From assembly GCF_003382275.1 (NCBI RefSeq), contig NZ_QTJX01000004.1, positions 124,001 to 188,000 on the forward strand: 64,000 nucleotides of DNA. The letters run 5' to 3'. Shown one piece after another: positions 17,501-24,900 of this stretch. The first letter of the stretch is position 1, and each line of letters opens with the position of its first letter. A model generated the notes under the pieces. The model saw only the letters and a program-made list of their open reading frames with translations, was not told the DNA's origin and did no database searches. Position numbers and translations under genes: made by a program. The DNA comes from Flagellimonas nanhaiensis (GTDB lineage: Bacteria > Bacteroidota > Bacteroidia > Flavobacteriales > Flavobacteriaceae).

Positions 17501-18353
17501 CTATGTGCCCGTTTCCAAAGGGAGTCCGGTACCGCTGGATGAACTGGTTACCATACGTTACGAACAGGGTCCACAGGTCATCAAAAGTGAGGATACATTT
17601 CTTGTGGGCTATGTGTTGTTCGATAAGCTGGACGGTTACGCGGAAGTAGATGTGGTTGAAAATGCACAAGCCTCGATCCAGGCCAAGATTGATAGTGGCG
17701 AACTCCTAGTCCCCAAAGGGATAAACTATGCTTTCACGGGTACTTATGAAAATCAGCTACGGGCTGAAAAGACCCTGGGTGTCGTGGTGCCCTTGGCACT
17801 GGTCATCATCTTTCTGATTCTGTATTTCCAGTTTAGGAGTGTGGCCACTTCGTTGATGGTATTTACCGGGATTGCTGTCGCTTTTGCAGGAGGATTTATT
17901 ATGATTTGGCTATATGGACAGGATTGGTTCTTCAATTTCAATCTGTTTGGCGAGAATTGGCGGGACCTTTTTCAGATGGATGTCATCAATTTAAGTGTTG
18001 CCGTCTGGGTAGGCTTTATCGCCCTCTTTGGCATAGCCACTGATGATGGGGTGGTCATGGCCACCTATCTGACACAGACTTTTGATAGAAATAAACCGAT
18101 GGATCTAAAAGGGGTCCATGATTCCGTTGTTGAGGCCGGTGAAAAGCGTATTCGACCTTGTTTGATGACCACGGCGACCACTATACTGGCCTTGTTGCCA
18201 ATCCTTACATCCACGGGGAGGGGAAGTGATATTATGATACCAATGGCCATTCCATCTTTTGGGGGAATGCTCATTGCCTTGATTACGCTCTTTGTCGTCC
18301 CCGTGCTATTTGGATGGCGGAAGGAAGTTCAACTTAAAAAGGTAAGCAAATGA
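14574..18353 (+). CDS. cusA: CusA-type heavy-metal RND efflux pump
   Basis: 1259 residues. Typical HME-RND start with one helix (about 13-32), then AVDAIPDIGENQ and WDGRSPQDIEDQITYPLT, the first porter domain, helices from about 355, and GTMVDVGVILSEN near residue 428, whose aspartate is the expected proton-relay residue. The second half ends with the GDDG-type segment FGIATDDGVVMATYL and a last helix set. It is about 200 residues longer than E. coli CusA: residues 535-635 add about four hydrophobic segments between the two halves, and a further insert lies near 740-800. Copper/silver as substrate is inferred from its partners (CusB with metal-binding domain, CopA, HYC_CC_PP). It overlaps the tolC-like gene by 4 bases. 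Confidence 0.9.
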   Translation: MLNKAIKFLIENKLVAILLLVLFVGWGMVHAPFKWDTGFLPSNPIAVDAIPDIGENQQIVFTKWDGRSPQDIEDQITYPLTTSLLGIPGVKTIRSSSMFGFSSIYIIFEEDVEFYWSRSRILEKLNSLPAGLLPNGVNPSLGPDATGLGQIFWYTLEGRDEDGNVTGGWDLHELRSIQDYYVKYALSSASGVSEVASIGGYVQEYQIDVNPELMRQYNIGLHHIVKAVKQSNQDIGAQTLEMNQAEYLVRGLGYVKSIGDIENAVVDAENYTSIRIKDVAKVSLGPATRRGLLDKEGAEVVGGVVVARYGANPMEVINNVKDQIAELSSGLPSKQLSDGRTSQVTIVPFYDRTELIQETLGTLNEALTLEILITVLVIIVMVFNLRASILISGLLPVAVLMVFISMKLFGVDANIVALSGIAIAIGTMVDVGVILSENIIRHLDENDTKPENERLHTNDVVYNATAEVSGAILTAVLTTIISFIPVFTMVGAEGKLFRPLAFTKTMALTASIIVALFLIPPFAAIFFKKRRSKSIVGYVSSAVLIITGLAAVFYGYWLGLVLIAFGTITSLKNKELASRLFNGFSLSEKQATRLNIIISATAIIFLLAIYWRPLGFDRSVPMNLLFVGIISFTLLGTFWVFRMYYTRILRWALGNKVLFLSIPTVIVVCGVLIMNNTGKEFMPSLNEGSFLLMPTSLPHSGIAENKRVLQQLDMAVASIPEIKTVVGKAGRTESALDPAPLSMYENVIQYRSEYELNGEGEPQRFKVNKDGLFELKNGKLAANPNLALTQEATYSETKVTNPYGIERSQLIADEDGEYFRNWRPEIESPDDIWNEIVRVTKLPGVTSAPKLQPIETRLVMLQTGMRAPMGIKVKGQDLREIEAFGLQLEGILKTAEGVKEQAVFADRIVGKPYLLIDINREQLARYGITIEDVQSVLSIAVGGMPLTQTVEGRERYAVRVRYPRELRANPDDLKNIYVPVSKGSPVPLDELVTIRYEQGPQVIKSEDTFLVGYVLFDKLDGYAEVDVVENAQASIQAKIDSGELLVPKGINYAFTGTYENQLRAEKTLGVVVPLALVIIFLILYFQFRSVATSLMVFTGIAVAFAGGFIMIWLYGQDWFFNFNLFGENWRDLFQMDVINLSVAVWVGFIALFGIATDDGVVMATYLTQTFDRNKPMDLKGVHDSVVEAGEKRIRPCLMTTATTILALLPILTSTGRGSDIMIPMAIPSFGGMLIALITLFVVPVLFGWRKEVQLKKVSK

Positions 18354-19567
18354 ACAAGCTGAAAATTATTATCGGTCTTTTGTTGGTTTCCGCTATGGGA
18401 AATGCACAAGGATTGCAGTCATACATTGCGGAGGCACAGGCCAATAATCCGAAAATTCAAGCCTACGAACTGCGATATACGATTGCTAGGGAAAAGGAAA
18501 ACGAGGCCAACTGGCTACCCAATACCGAATTCGGGGCGGGGTATTTTGTCAGTGAACCGGAAACCAGGACGGGGGCACAGGTTGCGCGTTTTTCCGCCAA
18601 ACAAATGCTGCCTTGGTTCGGGACAGTTGCTACACGTCAAAAGTACGCCTCTGCAATGGCCGAAACAGATTACGTGGACTATGTCGTTGCAAAGCGAAAA
18701 TTGGCACTGGCCGTGGCCCAATCGTACTACGAACTCTATAGCTTATGGGCCAAACAAGGGGTCTTGGACACTAACATTGAACTGCTCCACACCTATGAGA
18801 CCTTGGCCTTGACTTCGGTGGAAGTGGGCAAAGCAAGTGCCGTGGATGTGTTGCGACTGCAAATTCGTCAGAACGAATTGGAGCAACAAAAGCAAATGCT
18901 CAGGGAGCAATTTAAAGGAGAGCAGGTCAACTTCAATAATCTATTGAATCGAGATACGGATCTCACAGTTGATTTGACCGTAGCTATGGACATCCCTGAT
19001 AGGGACCCTGTCACTATGGACAGTCTTGAGTTGAATCCTGAACTTCTTCGTTTTGATAAAATGTACGAATCGGTGACCCAGGCGGAATTGCTCAATCAAA
19101 AAGAAGGAGCACCAATGTTAGGGTTTGGGTTGGACTATGTTTCCGTACAAGAGCGACCCGATATGAGCTTTAGCGATAATGGCAAAGACATTGTAATGCC
19201 CATGGTCTCGCTTTCCATTCCAATTTTCAATAAGCGGTATACTTCAAAAACCAAGCAGAACGAACTTCGTAAGGAGGAAATTACATTTCAAAAACAAGAA
19301 CGCTTGAATGTATTGGAGTCCGCTTTTGCCAAAGCGATAGCACAGCGAAATGAGGCCCGCATAGCCTACGATACCCAATCAAAAAACCTGAAACAGGCCA
19401 AGGATGCCGAACAGATTTTGGTTAAAAATTATGAAACGGGCACCATAGATTTCAATGATGTGCTCGACATTCAGGAACTACAATTAAAGTTCCAGATAAA
19501 TCAAATCCAATCGGTGCAGTTGTACTATGTGCAATCAGCTATTATCAACTATTTAATAAATCAATAA
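18350..19567 (+). CDS. TolC-family outer membrane efflux protein
   Basis: 405 residues. The signal peptide ends at about residue 20 (MGNAQ). Two long helical hairpins follow, with KRKLALAVAQSYYELYSLWAK and, in the second repeat, ERLNVLESAFAKAIAQRNEA, typical of the periplasmic tunnel. Strand regions such as LGFGLDYVSV fit the outer-membrane barrel. It forms the exit duct for the CusA pump. ATG overlaps the cusA stop by 4 bases, so translation is coupled. Confidence 0.88.
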   Translation: MNKLKIIIGLLLVSAMGNAQGLQSYIAEAQANNPKIQAYELRYTIAREKENEANWLPNTEFGAGYFVSEPETRTGAQVARFSAKQMLPWFGTVATRQKYASAMAETDYVDYVVAKRKLALAVAQSYYELYSLWAKQGVLDTNIELLHTYETLALTSVEVGKASAVDVLRLQIRQNELEQQKQMLREQFKGEQVNFNNLLNRDTDLTVDLTVAMDIPDRDPVTMDSLELNPELLRFDKMYESVTQAELLNQKEGAPMLGFGLDYVSVQERPDMSFSDNGKDIVMPMVSLSIPIFNKRYTSKTKQNELRKEEITFQKQERLNVLESAFAKAIAQRNEARIAYDTQSKNLKQAKDAEQILVKNYETGTIDFNDVLDIQELQLKFQINQIQSVQLYYVQSAIINYLINQ

Positions 19568-19581
19568 TTTAAAATTCAAAG

Positions 19582-20097
19582 ATGAAGACACTTTTTAAAA
19601 CAACAGTAACAATGCTTGCTTTTGCAAGTTTGATTTCGTGTAAAAATGAAACAAAGGACAACACCAGTACATCGGATTCCAACACAGAAACGACCAAGAT
19701 AGTAGGGCTTTCTTTTAGTGATGACAATGTTGGCGAACAATTTCAACACTACATCCATGTAAAGACCGCATTGGTAAACTCGGATGCTAAAGAGGCTCAA
19801 TCTGGGGCGAAAATGCTCATGGAAAATACAGACGATACAGCCTTAAAAGGTTTACTTTCCAAAATTTCGGAAACCAGTGATATCGAAATACAGCGCACGG
19901 TATTTTCCGATGTTACTGCAAAGATGACGGCAATAGTGGACGCATCTATTTCTTCTGGCGAGGTGTATCAACAATTTTGCCCAATGGCCTTTAACAACCA
20001 AGGTGGTTACTGGCTTTCAACCGAAGAAGAAATTCGTAACCCTTACTTCGGGGATAAAATGCTAAAATGTGGTAAAGTGACAGAAACCATAAAATAA
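19582..20097 (+). CDS. DUF3347 lipoprotein
   Basis: 171 residues. Lipobox SLISC with the acylated cysteine at residue 20. The mature part is a helical DUF3347 domain with the closing motif QFCPMAFNNQGGYWLS, then EIRNPYFGDKMLKCG; the conserved Cys, Met and His suggest copper binding. The same domain is fused to the C-terminus of the CusB protein at 24897, so this is a free version of a pump module, probably a periplasmic metal chaperone. Confidence 0.85.
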   Translation: MKTLFKTTVTMLAFASLISCKNETKDNTSTSDSNTETTKIVGLSFSDDNVGEQFQHYIHVKTALVNSDAKEAQSGAKMLMENTDDTALKGLLSKISETSDIEIQRTVFSDVTAKMTAIVDASISSGEVYQQFCPMAFNNQGGYWLSTEEEIRNPYFGDKMLKCGKVTETIK

Positions 20098-20103
20098 ACA
20101 AGA

Positions 20104-20826
20104 ATGACCGCTTCTTTAAAACAGATCCTTGCCGTGGTCTCACTAACCTTATTACTGGTTAGCTGTATTCCAGAGGCTCAGAATGGAGAAGTAAAATATG
20201 CAGGAGCGTTACGTACACTAATGTCCGGTAACTTGGAAGCAACGGTTGCATTGGATTCACTTTCAAAAAAGAAAAACCTATATGCGCTCGGTGCTTTTGA
20301 GAACTTAAAAGGTGAGATTCAGATTTTTAATGGTAGGGCATTCAACACGTCCGTAGCATCTAAAAAAGTTGTTTTCGATACCACTTTTGATAAAAAGGCG
20401 GCACTAATCGTTTATGCCCAAGTCTCCAATTGGCAGAACATAGAAATGCCAAATGAAATTGATTCTTCCATTAAACTGGAGGGATTCATAGAAGAACGGG
20501 CAAAAGCATTAGGGATTAATACTGAAAAGCCAATTCCTTTTTTAATTGAAGGAAACGCCCAATCATTGCGTTGGCATGTCATTAATTGGAAAGATGGCGA
20601 TACCGTTCACTCGCATCAAAAGCACAAGGAATCTGGTTTAAATGGAGTTGAAGAAAATAAAGAAGTTGAGATTATCGGTTTCTTTTCGAAGTCGCACAAG
20701 GCGGTATTTACCCATCATTCTACCTTCTTACATATGCATTTTAAAACAAATAATAATGAGATTGCCGGCCATGTTGATGATTTGTCATTAGGTCAAAAAG
20801 CAACATTAAAGCTGCCCATACCGTGA
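20104..20826 (+). CDS. acetolactate-decarboxylase-like lipoprotein
   Basis: 240 residues. Lipobox LLVSC with cysteine 21. The rest matches the alpha-acetolactate decarboxylase fold: start of the mature part with a repeated-strand pattern, and a metal site FLHMHFKTNNNEIAGHV, giving H210, H212 and H223 in the HxHx10H spacing of the AlsD zinc site. A second cluster, VHSHQKH (168-174), is added. True decarboxylases are cytoplasmic and act in acetoin synthesis. An exported, acylated form inside a copper operon more probably binds metal. The stop overlaps the GTG of the next gene by 4 bases. Confidence 0.75.
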   Translation: MTASLKQILAVVSLTLLLVSCIPEAQNGEVKYAGALRTLMSGNLEATVALDSLSKKKNLYALGAFENLKGEIQIFNGRAFNTSVASKKVVFDTTFDKKAALIVYAQVSNWQNIEMPNEIDSSIKLEGFIEERAKALGINTEKPIPFLIEGNAQSLRWHVINWKDGDTVHSHQKHKESGLNGVEENKEVEIIGFFSKSHKAVFTHHSTFLHMHFKTNNNEIAGHVDDLSLGQKATLKLPIP

Positions 20827-21380
20827 AAGTAAAACTTAAAAATATGGTTTGTGACCGCTGTAAGACCGTTCTAAAACAAGAACTAGACAATGCTGGAATA
20901 AATGTGTTATCAATTGAGCTTGGCGAATTAACTGTGATGGATGAGGCGCATGTAAGTAAAGGTATTCTCAAGGAGATCGCTGAACGTAACGGTTTTGAAA
21001 TCATTGATGACCAAAATTCAATTTTGGTTGAGAACGTGAAGTCAATTTTGATTAAAAGCCTCGATTCCTTAAAAGGGTTACAGGAAAACCTATCGGTAAT
21101 TTTGTCCAGGGAATTAAGGACGGAATATTCGATAATCAGTAAATCCTTTAGTGCTACTGCTGGAATTACGATTGAAAAATATCTCATCCGTCTGAAGGTT
21201 GAAAAGGCTAAAGAACTTTTGCAAATGAGCAATATGACTTTCGCTGAGATTGCTTATTCACTGGATTACAGTAGTGGAAGCCATCTTGCAAAGCAGTTCA
21301 AAAATAATACTGGCATGTCAATGACAGCATATAAAAAAGTACAAAACTGGAACAGAAAAAACTTAGACAAAATTGTATAA
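20823..21380 (+). CDS. AraC-type regulator with N-terminal HMA-like metal site
   Basis: 185 residues from GTG 20823, in a GTGA overlap with the previous stop. Residues 1-62 resemble a heavy-metal-associated domain with NMVCDRCKT, a CxxC site at residues 10 and 13. Residues 85-185 form an AraC/XylS helix-turn-helix pair: ITIEKYLIRLKVEKAKELL, FAEIAYSLDYSSGSHLAKQFK, then GMSMTAYKK. A direct metal sensor for the cus/cop block is the simplest reading: copper bound by CxxC would alter DNA binding. Short HMA-AraC fusions are known in Bacteroidota, but their ligand is poorly defined. Confidence 0.8.
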   Translation: MKVKLKNMVCDRCKTVLKQELDNAGINVLSIELGELTVMDEAHVSKGILKEIAERNGFEIIDDQNSILVENVKSILIKSLDSLKGLQENLSVILSRELRTEYSIISKSFSATAGITIEKYLIRLKVEKAKELLQMSNMTFAEIAYSLDYSSGSHLAKQFKNNTGMSMTAYKKVQNWNRKNLDKIV

Positions 21381-21457
21381 GCTTCAACCCGAATTGTTCA
21401 AGCCTGTGGTATAAAGGCTTCATATTTTGTCCGGTCTAACACTAAATAGTTTTAAAG

Positions 21458-24181
21458 ATGAAACATACATATCAAATAGAAGGAATGACCTGTAAAGGTT
21501 GTCTGAGAAGTGTGAAGTCGGCTTTGAACGAAGTTCCGGATGTCATCAACGTTGCTATTGATTTGGAAGCATCAACTGCGACGATAGAAATGCAAAATCA
21601 TATCCCGATAGACAAATTTGAAGAAGCCGTACAGCAAAAGAAAAGTAAATATCATATACATCCCGTCAAACCAGATGGCATAAAAACACGCACCTATCCT
21701 ATAAATGGAATGACCTGTAACGGCTGTAAGTCGCACGTTGAAAAAACACTTTCAAAAGTGGATGGTGTTGTAAAAGTTTCTGTGAGCTTGGAAAAAGCTG
21801 AGGCTATCATTGACATGAAATCAGATATACCAATAGAAAAATTTCAGGGCATACTAGAAAAAGATGGCGGTACTTACAGTATTTACAAATCAGGTCAGCG
21901 CCCCGAAAAAACTGAAGAAAAGAAACAGAAACCTAAAGGCAAAGGGACGGGAACTTTCTATTGCCCGATGCATTGTGAAGGCGACGCAACCTACAATCAG
22001 GCGGGTGATTGTCCAGTCTGCGGAATGGATTTGGTTGAGGAAGTAAATCTTTCAGCTACTACCAATACGCAATACACTTGCCCAATGCATCCTGAAATTA
22101 TTAAGGACGAAGTGGGAAGCTGTCCAATTTGTGGGATGGATTTAGTACCGATGGAACCCGACCTGTCCGCAGAAGAAAAGACTTATAAAACACTACGCAA
22201 AAAATTCTGGATTGCAGTCGTATTTACATTGCCCATTTTCATAATTGCAATGTCTGAAATGCTGACCGACAATCCCTTATACGATATTCTGGAACAGAAT
22301 TATTGGAACTGGATTCAGTTCGTGCTTTCCATTCCAGTAGTGTTTTATGCTACTTGGATGTTTTTTGAACGTGCCTACCGCAGTATAAAAACCTGGAACC
22401 TCAATATGTTTACGCTCATAGGCATTGGTGCTGGTGTCGCATGGTTATTCAGCGTAATAGGTATGCTCGCACCCGATTTTTTCCCAGACCAGTTTAAGAC
22501 CGAAGCAGGTACTGTTCACGTTTACTTTGAAGCAGCAACGGTAATTCTAACCTTAGTGCTTTTAGGTCAATTATTAGAGGCTCGTGCGCATAGTAAAACC
22601 AATTCGGCAGTAAAAGAACTGTTGAAATTAGCACCCAATAAAGCCATAAAAATTGTAGATGGTGAAGAAGTTGAAGTCAGTATTGACGAGATAGCACTCA
22701 ATGATATTCTAAAGGTAAAACCAGGCGATAAAATTCCTGTAGATGGTATCATCACAGAAGGCAATACGAGTATTGACGAATCGATGATTACGGGTGAACC
22801 TATTCCAGTAAACAAATCTATAGATGATAAGGTGAGTAGTGGAACCATCAATGGCAATCAGTCGTTTTTAATGAAAGCTGAAAAAGTGGGTTCGGACACG
22901 TTATTGTCCCAAATCATCCATATGGTAAATGATGCTAGTCGTAGTCGCGCACCAATCCAGAATTTGGCGGATAAGGTTTCGGGGTACTTCGTTCCTGTTG
23001 TGGTAATCATTGCCTTGATAACCTGTGCGGTTTGGGCAATATGGGGACCAGAACCAGCTTACGTCTATGCTTTGGTCAATGCCATTGCCGTATTGATAAT
23101 CGCTTGCCCTTGTGCTTTGGGATTAGCTACACCAATGTCTGTTATGGTAGGCGTTGGAAAAGGTGCGCAGAATGGTGTGCTTATCAAAAATGCGGAAGCT
23201 CTCGAAAAAATGGATAAGGTAGACACACTCATTGTTGACAAGACAGGAACAATCACAGAAGGAAAACCTACTGTAGAAAAAGTAGGTTCTTTTGATAACG
23301 GTTTTAGCGAAAATGAAGTGCTACGATATATCGTTTCCTTGAACAATCAGAGTGAACATCCATTGGCTGAAGCTACAGTTAAATACGGGAAGGAACAACA
23401 AACGGAATTTTTAAAAGCTGATGGGTTTAGCGCAATTACAGGCAAGGGTGTTGAAGGCGATGTAAATCAAAAGAAAGTATATCTGGGGAATTCTAAAATG
23501 ATGGAACAGGCTAATGCGGCACTATCCAAGGTAATGGAAAACGAAGCTCAATCCTATCAAAAGCAAGGTAAAACGGTTTCGTACCTGGCCATCAAGGGAA
23601 AAGTCGTAGGATATGTTGTTATAGGCGATAAAATCAAGAAAACAAGTGCCAAAGCTATCAAAGCATTACAAGACAAAAATATTAATGTCATAATGCTAAC
23701 AGGCGATAATCATGATACCGCTCAGGCGGTGGCATCTGAATTGGCCCTGGCAGATTTTAAAGCCAGCATGCTACCAGAAGACAAGCTCAAAGAGGTAGAA
23801 AAGCTACAAGAAAATGGGAAAGTAGTGGCAATGGCAGGTGATGGCATAAATGATGCACCGGCTTTGGCAAAAAGCGATGTTGGAATAGCAATGGGGACGG
23901 GAACGGACGTAGCCATAGAAAGTGCAATGATAACCTTGGTAAAAGGTGATTTAAACGGAATTGTAAAAGCAAGGAATCTAAGCGATTCTGTAATGAAAAA
24001 CATTAAGCAAAACCTATTTTTTGCATTGATATATAACACCTTAGGTATACCTATCGCCGCAGGGGTCTTATTCCCAATTTTTGGAATATTACTCTCACCA
24101 ATGATAGCAGCTTTAGCAATGAGTTTTAGCTCTGTTTCGGTAATAGCAAACGCACTACGTTTAAGAAGCAAAACGATATAA
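21458..24181 (+). CDS. copA: CopA-type copper-exporting P1B ATPase
   Basis: 907 residues. Order: HMA domain 1 (GMTCKGC, C12/C15), HMA domain 2 (GMTCNGC, near 88/91), then two small metal-binding domains of the CPMH...CPxCGMDL type (about 168-195 and 208-235), eight membrane helices, TGEP actuator motif, CPC metal site at about 549-551 (IACPCALG), DKTGT near 594 and GDGINDAP near 794. The CPC motif and HMA pair point to Cu(I)/Ag(I). It is longer than usual due to four N-terminal metal domains. It is preceded by the AraC-like gene by 77 bases and followed at 2 bases by the PepSY gene. Confidence 0.93.
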   Translation: MKHTYQIEGMTCKGCLRSVKSALNEVPDVINVAIDLEASTATIEMQNHIPIDKFEEAVQQKKSKYHIHPVKPDGIKTRTYPINGMTCNGCKSHVEKTLSKVDGVVKVSVSLEKAEAIIDMKSDIPIEKFQGILEKDGGTYSIYKSGQRPEKTEEKKQKPKGKGTGTFYCPMHCEGDATYNQAGDCPVCGMDLVEEVNLSATTNTQYTCPMHPEIIKDEVGSCPICGMDLVPMEPDLSAEEKTYKTLRKKFWIAVVFTLPIFIIAMSEMLTDNPLYDILEQNYWNWIQFVLSIPVVFYATWMFFERAYRSIKTWNLNMFTLIGIGAGVAWLFSVIGMLAPDFFPDQFKTEAGTVHVYFEAATVILTLVLLGQLLEARAHSKTNSAVKELLKLAPNKAIKIVDGEEVEVSIDEIALNDILKVKPGDKIPVDGIITEGNTSIDESMITGEPIPVNKSIDDKVSSGTINGNQSFLMKAEKVGSDTLLSQIIHMVNDASRSRAPIQNLADKVSGYFVPVVVIIALITCAVWAIWGPEPAYVYALVNAIAVLIIACPCALGLATPMSVMVGVGKGAQNGVLIKNAEALEKMDKVDTLIVDKTGTITEGKPTVEKVGSFDNGFSENEVLRYIVSLNNQSEHPLAEATVKYGKEQQTEFLKADGFSAITGKGVEGDVNQKKVYLGNSKMMEQANAALSKVMENEAQSYQKQGKTVSYLAIKGKVVGYVVIGDKIKKTSAKAIKALQDKNINVIMLTGDNHDTAQAVASELALADFKASMLPEDKLKEVEKLQENGKVVAMAGDGINDAPALAKSDVGIAMGTGTDVAIESAMITLVKGDLNGIVKARNLSDSVMKNIKQNLFFALIYNTLGIPIAAGVLFPIFGILLSPMIAALAMSFSSVSVIANALRLRSKTI

Positions 24182-24183
24182 TT

Positions 24184-24900
24184 ATGGTAAGCAGGAATAC
24201 AGCTTTAAAAATCAGAAAAACGCACAGGTATTTGGGTCTCTTTTTAGGCATTCAGTTCCTGTTTTGGACCATTAGTGGTTTATACTTTAGTTGGACAGAC
24301 ATCGATGAAATACACGGTGACCATTTTAAAAATTTGGAGCATCAAACTAAACCTTATAGAGATTTAATAAGCCCATCCCAACTTGATGTTGCAAATGGAG
24401 TTAAAACCATTGAATTGAGGGATATTGGCAATAGACCCTATTACTGGATAAATAACAAACAATTGTACAGTGCCATTAATGGAAAACCAAAGAACAGTAT
24501 TACGAAGGATGAAGCACTATCTATAGCCAAAAACCGTATGAGAAATGATTTGATCGTGGAATCTATTGAGCAGATTACTGAAACTGGAAAGCACCACGAA
24601 TATCGCGAAAAGTTATTACCTGCTTATGTCATTTCATACAAAACAGATGAAGCCTTAAAGGCCTATGTTTCCGTTAGTGATGGAAAATTTCAAACGGTTC
24701 GCCATAGGGATTGGCGAATTTTCGATTTTCTATGGATGACCCACACTATGGATTATGAAGGTAGGGATAACTTCAATACAACAGTTTTGAGAGCATTTTC
24801 ACTTTTAGGTCTGATTACGGTATTAAGTGGATTTCTCCTCTGGTATATCAGTTCGCCTTCAATTATTACATTAAAAAAACGATTAAAAATAAAGAAATGA
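24184..24900 (+). CDS. PepSY-domain membrane protein
   Basis: 238 residues. One helix near 18-40 (LGLFLGIQFLFWTISGLYFSW) and one near 198-220, with a periplasmic PepSY region between (KDEALSIAKNRM, then a strand pair ending in KAYVSVSDGKFQTVRHRDWRIFDFLW). This is the short half of the PepSY-TM family seen in metal and siderophore loci; a role in redox handling or regulation of periplasmic metal is proposed but not proven. It overlaps the cusB start by 4 bases (ATGA). Confidence 0.8.
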   Translation: MVSRNTALKIRKTHRYLGLFLGIQFLFWTISGLYFSWTDIDEIHGDHFKNLEHQTKPYRDLISPSQLDVANGVKTIELRDIGNRPYYWINNKQLYSAINGKPKNSITKDEALSIAKNRMRNDLIVESIEQITETGKHHEYREKLLPAYVISYKTDEALKAYVSVSDGKFQTVRHRDWRIFDFLWMTHTMDYEGRDNFNTTVLRAFSLLGLITVLSGFLLWYISSPSIITLKKRLKIKK

